Source: a bacterium TMED6
Lineage (GTDB): Bacteria > Fidelibacterota > Marinisomatia > SCGC-AAA003-L08 > D37C17
Length of the DNA: 10,394 nt
Direction: 5' to 3'
Assembly: GCA_002167465.1 (NCBI GenBank)
Contig: NHBL01000021.1
Location: 2,329 to 12,722, forward strand
In this document: piece by piece, positions 1-7,147 of the stretch
Layout: each line of letters opens with the position of its first letter
Numbering within the stretch: position 1 is the stretch's first letter
Program-made: the position numbers and the translations under genes
Notes under the pieces: model-generated
The model's input: the letters and a program-made list of their open reading frames with translations, nothing else
The model's database searches: none
What the model was told of the DNA's origin: nothing

Positions 1-1146
1 CATACCTGAAATAATTTCCTGAACCTCTTGATTTCGAGATGCCCTCTTAATGACAAAATTCAATAAAAAGCTAGATCTAGATAGAGACTGAAGTTTTGTA
101 CTTGTTCTAAGTTCCTTGCCTATTTCATTCCATAATAATTCATCATATGTTCTTAACATACTCTCAGAATAGTCGCCCATCTTTTTTGCTTTTTTTGCGA
201 CAGAAATTGCATACTTAGCTGCAACCATAGCATTACCTATACCTTCTCCAGTAAAAGGATCAATTAATCCTGCAGCATCTCCAAGAAGCATAAAACCATC
301 TCCATGATTTTTTCTGTGAATACTACCCATTGGCAGATTCCATCCTTTTGGTCTTTCAAGTGGCTTTGCATTAGAAAACCTTTCCTTGAAATATTTAGTT
401 TGTGTTACTTCTTCCATAATCTTAGAAAGAGTACGATCTTCCTTCTTAGCATCATTTTTGCTTAATCCAATTCCAATATTTGCCCTATTGCTTCCTGCCG
501 GGAATAACCAAAAATAGCCTGGTTTTACTTCACTTATATAATGTAGCTCTATTTGATTGGAAAGCCCTTCTACGCCCTCATAATAGCATCTTATAGCAAC
601 CGCAGTATTATCCATCCCCCTTTTGTAAGCATCTAATTTTCTAGCAATAATGGAATTCGCTCCATCACAACCCATAATGATAGGGGCTTCAATAACTTCC
701 TCATTACCATCTCGATTGACTCCTCTAATTCCAGCCGGTTTATCTTTTTCATAGATTAAATCTTTAACTTTAAATCCTTCTAAAATTTCAGTAACGTTTT
801 TTGCTTTTTTAAATAAAAAGTAATCAAAAGTTTTTCTCGGTATTACATAACCTTTAGTTATAAAGTTGTTTTTATTATTTCCTTTAAGGTGTACATCAAA
901 ATGGCTATGATTAGGTCCACCAAAGGTAATTCTATTAATCTCAGATCCGTCTAATTTTTCTACTTCACTAGTCAAATCTAGATCCTCCATTATTCTAACA
1001 CTTTTACCAGATAGAGCATCTCCACAAATTTTGTCTCTCGGGAATATTGCTTTATCGAGAACAATACAGCTCAAGTTATTCCTTTCAGCATAAAGTGCTG
1101 CGGTAGCTCCAGCTGGTCCCGCTCCAACAATTATTACATCATACAT
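1..1146 (-). CDS. Geranylgeranyl-reductase-family FAD-dependent oxidoreductase (3' end cut by window edge)
   Basis: Read directly on the minus strand from ATG at 1146; 382 codons stay open to base 1, so only the C-terminal end is missing. The N-terminus has the Rossmann FAD motif VGAGPAG (about residues 8-14). It is followed by KICGD (Cys41, Gly42, Asp43), a second FAD-contact motif GCDGANS (Asp161), PGYFWLFP in the substrate domain, and GDAAGLIDPFTGEGI at residues 289-303, the phosphate-binding FAD motif of this family. Known members (COG0644 type) reduce double bonds of isoprenoid chains in membrane lipids, quinones or carotenoids, using FAD and a reduced cofactor. The actual substrate cannot be told from sequence alone. 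Family length is usually about 380-420 aa, so little is missing. It lies 2 nt after the stop of the 1149-1958 membrane protein, behind a weak GAAGAT-type ribosome site, and is the last visible gene of the leftward operon. Family call secure, substrate open. Confidence 0.88.
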   Translation of the reverse strand, partial: MYDVIIVGAGPAGATAALYAERNNLSCIVLDKAIFPRDKICGDALSGKSVRIMEDLDLTSEVEKLDGSEINRITFGGPNHSHFDVHLKGNNKNNFITKGYVIPRKTFDYFLFKKAKNVTEILEGFKVKDLIYEKDKPAGIRGVNRDGNEEVIEAPIIMGCDGANSIIARKLDAYKRGMDNTAVAIRCYYEGVEGLSNQIELHYISEVKPGYFWLFPAGSNRANIGIGLSKNDAKKEDRTLSKIMEEVTQTKYFKERFSNAKPLERPKGWNLPMGSIHRKNHGDGFMLLGDAAGLIDPFTGEGIGNAMVAAKYAISVAKKAKKMGDYSESMLRTYDELLWNEIGKELRTSTKLQSLSRSSFLLNFVIKRASRNQEVQEIISGM

Positions 1147-1148
1147 TC

Positions 1149-1958
1149 TTAATCTTCTAAAAAATCTACACCGAAAGAAGGATAAACAATTCCAAAACGA
1201 AAATAATTGATGGTTCTTAAAAGGAAAAATAGAATACCTAAGGGGATTAAGAACCAAGGCGCTCGAACACATAAAAACATAGAAAAAGTGAATAACGGGA
1301 AAAACCTAGCTCTTTGTAAATGCCTGACATGATTTGGCCAAATTAGACCTACCAAGGGAAACGCAACAGAAACAGCACCAGCCGTACTCACAATAGGATC
1401 ATCTAAAAAAATACCTAAAAAGACAGATACGACCATTAAGATAAGAGATAGTGAAAAATATTGAATCTTATCACTCCAATCAAAATAATTCCACGTACCT
1501 TTATCTTTATCTAAAATAAGTGGAAATTGGAACACCAATAAGCAGGACAAAAAAGCCATAAAATATGGAAACATACCAACAATGTCCGGGACCATTGAAT
1601 TTACTCCAACATAACCAAAAATAAGTAAAACATAGGCAATTACTGCATGTATAATTATTTCTTTATTATGTAATTTTTTCGAACCGATAGCCCACAGATT
1701 ATTGGGATTCAAAAAATAAAAATAGATAGCAGAGGCGACTATTAACTTTATAAAGCCAGACTTCCAGCCTACCCAATTCCAGTAGATATATCTATTTTCA
1801 AAATCCATATTAAGAACAATACCTGCAACAATAAGAGTCCAAAAAGAGAATAGACGAATCCAGCCTCCTGAATCCATAGAATCGCTGATTTTTTGAAAGA
1901 AAGGTTGAGCATTCTTAAAATTCTGAGACTTCTTTGGAAAAATTCGGGCAATAATCAT
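1149..1958 (-). CDS. Hypothetical polytopic membrane protein, 269 aa
   Basis: I do not recognise this protein. It starts with ATG at 1958, 3 nt after the stop of the sodium symporter gene, and ends 2 nt before the flavoprotein gene, so it is almost certainly translated from the same message. A polar N-terminal stretch of about 30 residues (several Lys, FFQK) comes before roughly seven hydrophobic segments, near residues 33-50, 68-84, 101-119, 127-149, 166-185, 189-207 and 219-248. There is no signal peptide and no obvious catalytic motif. Tryptophan and aromatic residues are frequent (YWNWVGW near 59-65, WNYFDW near 156-161), and a short basic cluster NHVRHLQRARF sits near 209-219. The company of an isoprenoid reductase raises the thought of a lipid-linked enzyme or carrier, but nothing in the sequence proves it. 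A second open frame at 1769-1951 overlaps the N-terminal half in another frame and is taken as a shadow. Confidence 0.8.
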   Translation of the reverse strand: MIIARIFPKKSQNFKNAQPFFQKISDSMDSGGWIRLFSFWTLIVAGIVLNMDFENRYIYWNWVGWKSGFIKLIVASAIYFYFLNPNNLWAIGSKKLHNKEIIIHAVIAYVLLIFGYVGVNSMVPDIVGMFPYFMAFLSCLLVFQFPLILDKDKGTWNYFDWSDKIQYFSLSLILMVVSVFLGIFLDDPIVSTAGAVSVAFPLVGLIWPNHVRHLQRARFFPLFTFSMFLCVRAPWFLIPLGILFFLLRTINYFRFGIVYPSFGVDFLED

Positions 1959-1961
1959 TTT

Positions 1962-3335
1962 TTATCCAATAATTGGGGAACCTGTAATTATCTCAATAAT
2001 TTCATTAGTAATAATAAAACCAACTACCAATGCTGATATGATAAACAGGACCTTAAACAACAAAGGATCTATGTTTTTATCTCCCATACCAACCTTTAAT
2101 TCTTTAATAAAATCACCTACACCCCATTTTAATAATATAAATAATGCCGTTAACATACCTCCAATAGGCAACATGTATTTTGATGATAAATAGTCAAGGA
2201 AATCAAAGAAAGAAATATTAAATAAAGTATTGAAATCATCAAAGCCTCCCATCGACATGGAACAGAAAATTCCGACAATGGTCACGATAGAACCAAAAAC
2301 AACAGTAGCTTTTTCACGACTCCAACTTAGTTCATCAATAAAAAAAGCAGTAATAACTTCCAAGATCGAGATTGCTGAAGTAAGGGCAGCCATAAAAAGT
2401 AAAAAGAAGAATAATGATCCCCATAGCGTACCACCAGCTATTTGGGGAAACATTGTAGGAAGCGCTACAAAAATTAAACCTGGCCCTGAATCAGGATCAG
2501 CACCAAGTGCAAAAACAGTAGCAAAGATAGCAATCCCAGCCATAATCGCAATGATAGTGTCTAGAAGGATTATCCATAAAGCTGAAGACATTAAATCTTG
2601 GTCCTTCTTTAGATAGCTACCGTAGGTTATCATTGTGCCCATACCGAGGCTTAATGTAAAAAATGCATGCCCTAAAGCTAAAACCACGCTAGATGCGTTT
2701 AAATCTGAAAATTTTGGTTGAAATAAGAATTCAAGCGCTTTCAATCCATTCGGTAAAGTAAGACCTCGGATCATTAAAATAACCAGGATCAACAAAATCG
2801 CAGGCATCATTATTTTAGCCCATTTTTCAATGCCACCTTTTACACCTCGAACAATAACAAAAATAGTTAATGCCATAAAAATAATCTGCCAAAAGACAGG
2901 ATTAATCGGGTTGGAAATAAAAAGACTAAACTGTTCTCCTGCTAGTTCAGGGTTGCCTGAAATCTTGGTAAAACCTCCCACTAGAGATAGCAATGCATAT
3001 CTAAGAGTCCATCCTCCTACAACACCATAAAACGAAAGAATTACAAACGCAGCACAAACACCAAGAACACCAACATATTTCCAATTCGTATTGGGTGCCA
3101 AAGTTTTAAATGCACCCACCGGGCTTAATTGGGTTTTTCTACCGATGACAAACTCAGCAATTACAATTGGTAGACCAACTAATAAAATACATATTAGATA
3201 TACTAAAGTAAATGCAGCCCCTCCATTTTCTCCAGCCATATGTGGATACTTCCATATATTTCCCAAACCTACAGCTGATCCTGATGCAGCAAGAATGAAA
3301 CCAAGTCTTGAACCCCATTGTTCTCTATTTTTCAT
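1962..3335 (-). CDS. Sodium-dependent transporter, NSS (neurotransmitter:sodium symporter) family
   Basis: A 457-aa LeuT-fold inner-membrane carrier that most likely imports an amino acid with Na+. TM1 carries the family signature: GSAVGLGNIWKYP at residues 19-31, then ENGGAAF, placing the unwound region that binds Na+ and substrate. TM6 has FFTLSLGMGTMITYGSY (225-241), and TM8 has the paired Thr319-Ser320 that matches the Na2-site residues of LeuT. Hydrophobic segments count to eleven rather than twelve; the chain ends soon after the helix at about 424-447, as in the shorter bacterial 11-TM members such as Tyt1 and MhsT. Asp259 in TM7 supplies an acidic group in the region where animal Cl--dependent members have none, so chloride-independent transport is likely (inference). 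The start overlaps the previous gene by ATGA and has one of the best ribosome sites in the window. Substrate cannot be read from sequence. Confidence 0.95.
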   Translation of the reverse strand: MKNREQWGSRLGFILAASGSAVGLGNIWKYPHMAGENGGAAFTLVYLICILLVGLPIVIAEFVIGRKTQLSPVGAFKTLAPNTNWKYVGVLGVCAAFVILSFYGVVGGWTLRYALLSLVGGFTKISGNPELAGEQFSLFISNPINPVFWQIIFMALTIFVIVRGVKGGIEKWAKIMMPAILLILVILMIRGLTLPNGLKALEFLFQPKFSDLNASSVVLALGHAFFTLSLGMGTMITYGSYLKKDQDLMSSALWIILLDTIIAIMAGIAIFATVFALGADPDSGPGLIFVALPTMFPQIAGGTLWGSLFFFLLFMAALTSAISILEVITAFFIDELSWSREKATVVFGSIVTIVGIFCSMSMGGFDDFNTLFNISFFDFLDYLSSKYMLPIGGMLTALFILLKWGVGDFIKELKVGMGDKNIDPLLFKVLFIISALVVGFIITNEIIEIITGSPIIG

Positions 3336-3763
3336 TTGCTTTCCTCTTCCTGTTTTTTTTGTTTCAGGGAACTCTCCATTAGTGAATCAAACGAATTCAA
3401 ATGTGAATCTACAACAGCGTCAATCATCGCGTAGAAGTAAAGAATCCCAATCCACCAAGCATATTTGTTTCTTTTTTCAAGATACCGATGTTTTTTAAGT
3501 GGGTAATTGTTGTTATCATAATTATTATACTTCCCCGAATTATCTTTCCAAGCAACATATGCCGATATTTCTAATCCAACAAATATTGCTGACTTTATCA
3601 GTTTACCATTGTAAATCTGTCCCATGCCAGGTATTAATGAATAGTAAAAGGCTTTTTTTGGATCTTTATTTTCCATAGATCTTTCTTCATTAGCTAGAAC
3701 TATATTTATAACTACAAAACTTAAAAATAGCTTGCAAAAAAAATTTAATCTACCTGGACGCAA
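3332..3763 (-). CDS. Small exported/membrane protein with DUF5683-like core, TTG start
   Basis: A 143-aa protein. The reading frame is closed by a TAG at 3770-3772 and the only start-like codon before the signal peptide is TTG at 3763; the first ATG (codon 30) would cut the signal peptide off. From TTG the N-terminus is basic (RPGR), then hydrophobic (about residues 8-23), with a likely cleavage after VLA at 24. The core DPKKAFYYSLIPGMGQIYNGKLIKSAIF (34-61, shown here only as its key residues PGMGQIYNGK at 45-54) matches the P-G-x-G-Q-x-Y-N-x-K pattern of DUF5683-like small membrane proteins. A second hydrophobic segment (102-116) ends in IDAVVDSHLNSF, also typical. The middle is rich in Asn/Tyr (about 76-88), and the C-terminus is a charged KQKKQEEESK tail. 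The function of the family is unknown. It overlaps ridA by 14 nt and the transporter by 4 nt. Confidence 0.78.
   Translation of the reverse strand: MRPGRLNFFCKLFLSFVVINIVLANEERSMENKDPKKAFYYSLIPGMGQIYNGKLIKSAIFVGLEISAYVAWKDNSGKYNNYDNNNYPLKKHRYLEKRNKYAWWIGILYFYAMIDAVVDSHLNSFDSLMESSLKQKKQEEESK
3342..3351 (-). promoter_or_regulatory. Strong ribosome binding site of the NSS transporter gene
   Basis: Read on the minus strand, the ten bases AGGAAGAGGA stand 6 nt before the ATG at 3335. This purine run lies inside the last codons of the upstream DUF5683-like gene and is far stronger than the sites of alaS or the barrel gene. With the ATGA overlap it suggests both coupled and independent initiation of the transporter. 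Confidence 0.75.
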
Positions 3764-4130
3764 TACACTCTATCTCAACATTTGCTCCCAATGGCAATTT
3801 AGATACTTCAACTGTTGACCTTGCGGGGAAATCAATGTTTCCAAAGAAGCTTTTAAAAGATTCATTGACAATTTCAAATTGGTTTAAGTCGATTAAGAAA
3901 ACCGTCAATTTAATTATATGATTTTTGTCTAGTTTAACGTCACTGAGAATAGATTCTATATTTTTGAGGACCTGATCAATTTCATTGTTAATTCCACCTT
4001 CAACAAGTTTATTGCTGGTAGGATCAATTCCAACTTGACCGCTTGTAAAAATAAAGTTATTACTCTCAACTGCTTGATTGTAGGTGCCAACAGCTTTTGG
4101 AGAATTGGGTGTATCTAATATTTTTTTCAT
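3750..4130 (-). CDS. ridA: RidA family enamine/imine deaminase
   Basis: A 126-aa protein of exactly the usual RidA (YjgF/YER057c/UK114) length. Members form cytosolic trimers that hydrolyse reactive enamines and imines, such as 2-aminoacrylate released from serine by PLP enzymes, to the keto acid and ammonia. Visible family marks are PKAVGTYNQAV near the N-terminus (Tyr17), FTSGQVGIDP (28-37), FPARSTVEVSKLPLGANVEIE (101-121) with the active-site arginine at 104 (Arg105 in enteric RidA), and Glu120. All residues expected for a deaminating, Rid1-like member are present, so it is probably active. ATG at 4130 overlaps the PPC gene stop as ATGA; the site upstream is weak, which fits translational coupling. 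Its place two genes after alaS could link enamine clearance to amino-acid supply, but that is inference. Confidence 0.94.
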   Translation of the reverse strand: MKKILDTPNSPKAVGTYNQAVESNNFIFTSGQVGIDPTSNKLVEGGINNEIDQVLKNIESILSDVKLDKNHIIKLTVFLIDLNQFEIVNESFKSFFGNIDFPARSTVEVSKLPLGANVEIECIASR

Positions 4131-4567
4131 TTTGCTTTAAAATCATTTTCAAGGCAGATGCAGGGTAATCCTACATCCCTATTTAGCTTACGATAAGCAT
4201 TTCCTTCAAATTCTCTAAGAAAAAATTCTCCTACTGCTGCTACGGTCGTTTCAAATAAATGCCCTCCTAATGTAATCATATCATGATCCGAAAGGACAAC
4301 ATGAGCATGTACGAATGGCTGACTCTCTTTCAAAGTTACATTACCCTCAAAGCTTACCAACTCAAACACATCAGAATACTCTTTTTTCAAATATTCTTTT
4401 TTTACAATATCATATGCACCTATTTCAGTCATTTTCACTGCTCCAATTCCAGATATTTTACCATTTTGAATATTGTTATCAAGGCAAAACTTAGTAAGGG
4501 AGTGCATTACTTTTTCATTTTTTTCAATATATATAAAATAATCTTGTTTATCTTTTTCATACTGCAT
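4127..4567 (-). CDS. PPC (DUF296) domain protein
   Basis: A single-domain protein of 146 aa. The PPC/DUF296 fold is seen in a glycine-rich GKISGIGAV stretch (36-44), a beta-rich middle, and the conserved histidine cluster PFVHAHVVLSD (His87, His89) followed by TLGGHL (His103). Prokaryotic members form trimers and these histidines are well placed to bind a metal ion. In plants the same domain is fused to AT-hook DNA-binding motifs; here there is no AT-hook, so a role in DNA binding should not be assumed. Biochemical function in bacteria is not settled. The ATG at 4567 follows the TAG of alaS with no gap, and AAAGG 8 nt upstream (4576-4580) is a fair ribosome site. The stop overlaps the ridA start by four bases. 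Confidence 0.9.
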   Translation of the reverse strand: MQYEKDKQDYFIYIEKNEKVMHSLTKFCLDNNIQNGKISGIGAVKMTEIGAYDIVKKEYLKKEYSDVFELVSFEGNVTLKESQPFVHAHVVLSDHDMITLGGHLFETTVAAVGEFFLREFEGNAYRKLNRDVGLPCICLENDFKAK

Positions 4568-7147
4568 CTATATTGCCTTTACAATCTTAACAATTAAATC
4601 TTTAGTTTTCCGAATTGCCAAATTAAGCAAAGAATTATCCTTTCCACCTGCAGTTGCCATATGAGGTTTACCTCCTCCTCCTCCGCCCATAAACAAACCA
4701 ATTTCCCTTGCTAAATCCCCTGCCACTATACCAGATTCGTTTAACTTTTTCGCAACAACTATCAAAGCCATGGGTTTTTCCTCCCCCTCAGAAAAAAGAA
4801 CAGCAATTCCATTTGATAATTTGTTAAAAATTTGGTCACCCAAAGACTTCAACTCATCCATATTATCGACATTCACTTTTTTAAGAATGAATTCAATATC
4901 TCCAATTTTTTCAGCATCACTAAAAATATCATGTTCAAAATTTGTAAAAGATCGTTTTCTTACTTTTTTTTCTAACTCCTTCTTATCATCAATCAATGTA
5001 TTTACTCTGCTGATAATTTCGGGATAAGATACATTCAATTTTTTCTGAAGTATATCTAATACGGAATGGTTTCTCTGAATTTCTTCTAACGCATTAGTTC
5101 CAGTTAGTGCAACAATTCTCCTCACTCCTGAAGCCAACGAAGACTCTTCTGTAATCTTAAACATTCCGATATCACCTGTTCGATTTACATGAGTTCCTCC
5201 ACAAAGCTCCATTGAATACTCTCCAACTTTTACGACTCTAACTTCTTCTCCATATTTCTCTCCAAAAAGCGCCTCTGCTCCCTGAATTTTAGCCTCATCA
5301 TAACTTTTAATCGACACCTCTAACTTTTTATTTTCCAGGATCTGAGAGGTTACCATTTTCTCAATTTCTGCAATCTCATCTTTTGTAATTTTTTCAAAAT
5401 GAGTTAAATCAAATCGTAAATAATCAGGGTGCACGAGCGAACCTGCTTGATTAACGTGATCACCCAAAATATTTTTTAATGCCTTATGCATAAGGTGAGT
5501 TGCTGTATGGTTATTCCTTGTTTTTTCTCTTCGTGCTTTTTTCACAGTACAATGAACATTAGAATCTGAATACTCAAAAGCTCCTTTACAAATGTGTACG
5601 ATTGACTGATTCTTATTTTTTACATCAACAACATCTAAAGAAATATTTTCCCCTAATATTTTCCCTCTATCTCCGACTTGGCCGCCGGATTCAGCATAAA
5701 AAGGGGTTTGATCTAAAACCAAATAAATCTCACCTTTTTTATTTTTTGAATATTCTATTATTTGAGAATCACTTTCGAGGCTTTCATAACCTATAAAAAC
5801 TGAATCAGATTGATCGGATACGGATATCCACTCTAAAGGTTCTGAAGATATTTTAAATTTCCCCGATGACTTTGCTTTTTCTTTTTGTTTTCGCATACAA
5901 TCATGAAAGCCTTTTTCATCAACATTTAGATTTTTTTCTCTTGCCATAAGTTGGGTTAAATCAAGAGGGAAACCATACGTATCATATAATTTAAATGCAT
6001 CTTCACCACTTATGTTAACAACATCATCTTGATTTATTATTTTTTCAAAGTGATTAAGCCCTCGATCTAAAGTATGATTAAATGATATTTCTTCTGCACG
6101 TATCACTTTTTCAATATGGGTTTTCTTTTCATTAATCTCTGGAAAGTTTTCGCCCATAGTTTTAATTAAAATGGATACCAATTCAAACATGAATGGATCT
6201 TCAAGGCCTAAACTTCTTCCAAATCTTGATGCACGTCTCAGAATTCTTCTCAAAACATAGCCTCTTCCATCATTAGATGGTAATGCACCGTCCGCTATTG
6301 AGAAACAAAGCATTCTTATATGATCTGCTATAACCCTATGAGGAATAGGATTAGTTTTATAATCAGACCTGGCCTTTTCTTGAATAGCTAATATTACAGG
6401 TTGAAAGAGATCCGTATCATAGTTGCTATCTTTCCCTTGCATCACGGCAGCAATTCTTTCAAGTCCAGCACCCGTATCTACATGCTTCGCAGGAAGTTCA
6501 ACAAGAGAACCATCCTCAAGACGATTGTTTTGTATAAAAACTAGATTCCATAATTCCCAATACTTATCTGAATTATTTACACCAGAAGATTCTTGTTTTT
6601 CTGGGTTGTCTCCAATATAAAAATGTATTTCAGAACAAGGACCACAGGGACCAGTATCTCCCATTTCCCAAAAGTTATCCTTTTTTCCGCATCGAATTAC
6701 TCTCTCAGGTTTGATATCTGTAACCTCTAACCATAAGTTAAATGCTTCATCGTCGTCTTTGTATACGGTTGCCCAAAGTCTATCCTTGTCTAATTCCCAT
6801 TTTTCTGTAAAGAGTTCCCAAGCCCACTGAATTGCTTCCTTTTTATAATAATCTCCAAAGGACCAATTCCCAAGCATCTCAAAAAAGGTATGGTGAAAAG
6901 TATCTACACCCACCTCTTCAAGGTCATTGTGCTTCCCAGAAACTCTAATGCATTTTTGACTATTAACCGCTCTAAGATCCTCTGGAACGATTTGGTCTAA
7001 AAATATCGGTTTGAATTGATTCATTCCTGCGTTCGTAAATAAAAGTGTAGGATCATCAGAAGGGACTACAGAAGAGCTTCGAATAAATTTATGGTTTTTT
7101 TCTTTAAAAAACTCAATGAAGGACTTTCGTATTTCTTTTGATGTCAT
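4568..7147 (-). CDS. alaS: Alanyl-tRNA synthetase
   Basis: Complete class IIc aminoacyl-tRNA synthetase that charges tRNA-Ala in the cytosol. From the ATG at 7147 it has 859 aa, near the usual 860-880. The catalytic domain shows HHTFFEMLGNWSFGDYY, then NFWEMGDTGPCGPCSEIHF and motif 3 at DTGAGLERIAAVMQG. The tRNA-recognition domain follows (GRGYVLRRILRRA). The editing domain has the zinc-site pair HTATH (His547, His551) and CGGTH (Cys649, His653), all four ligands intact, so Ser/Gly clearing from tRNA-Ala should work. The C-Ala domain ends with a six-glycine run before KPHMATAGG. A TTG three bases further upstream (7150) could also serve as start, adding one residue; the ATG is preferred. It overlaps the barrel gene stop by one base (TGATG) and lacks a visible Shine-Dalgarno, so its translation probably depends on the upstream gene. 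Numbering here counts from the ATG. Confidence 0.98.
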   Translation of the reverse strand: MTSKEIRKSFIEFFKEKNHKFIRSSSVVPSDDPTLLFTNAGMNQFKPIFLDQIVPEDLRAVNSQKCIRVSGKHNDLEEVGVDTFHHTFFEMLGNWSFGDYYKKEAIQWAWELFTEKWELDKDRLWATVYKDDDEAFNLWLEVTDIKPERVIRCGKKDNFWEMGDTGPCGPCSEIHFYIGDNPEKQESSGVNNSDKYWELWNLVFIQNNRLEDGSLVELPAKHVDTGAGLERIAAVMQGKDSNYDTDLFQPVILAIQEKARSDYKTNPIPHRVIADHIRMLCFSIADGALPSNDGRGYVLRRILRRASRFGRSLGLEDPFMFELVSILIKTMGENFPEINEKKTHIEKVIRAEEISFNHTLDRGLNHFEKIINQDDVVNISGEDAFKLYDTYGFPLDLTQLMAREKNLNVDEKGFHDCMRKQKEKAKSSGKFKISSEPLEWISVSDQSDSVFIGYESLESDSQIIEYSKNKKGEIYLVLDQTPFYAESGGQVGDRGKILGENISLDVVDVKNKNQSIVHICKGAFEYSDSNVHCTVKKARREKTRNNHTATHLMHKALKNILGDHVNQAGSLVHPDYLRFDLTHFEKITKDEIAEIEKMVTSQILENKKLEVSIKSYDEAKIQGAEALFGEKYGEEVRVVKVGEYSMELCGGTHVNRTGDIGMFKITEESSLASGVRRIVALTGTNALEEIQRNHSVLDILQKKLNVSYPEIISRVNTLIDDKKELEKKVRKRSFTNFEHDIFSDAEKIGDIEFILKKVNVDNMDELKSLGDQIFNKLSNGIAVLFSEGEEKPMALIVVAKKLNESGIVAGDLAREIGLFMGGGGGGKPHMATAGGKDNSLLNLAIRKTKDLIVKIVKAI

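Noticed and set aside
1769..1951. 60-codon hydrophobic open frame on the minus strand, overlapping the start of the 269-aa membrane protein.
   Set aside because: It lies fully inside the larger gene in another frame; hydrophobic shadows are common in A+T-rich membrane-protein genes.
2230..2616. 128-codon plus-strand open frame opposite the sodium symporter gene.
   Set aside because: Antisense to a strongly supported NSS gene, with low-complexity Lys/Ile/Ser composition and no motif.
3091..3498. 135-codon plus-strand open frame opposite the symporter and DUF5683-like genes.
   Set aside because: Antisense to two supported genes and across their overlap; no signal peptide, motif or ribosome site.
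4647..4690. GGAGG-rich run on the minus strand followed by an ATG, a textbook ribosome site that could start a 31-aa internal peptide within alaS.
   Set aside because: The run encodes the six-glycine stretch and the KPHMA motif conserved in the C-Ala domain of alanyl-tRNA synthetases, which fully explains it.
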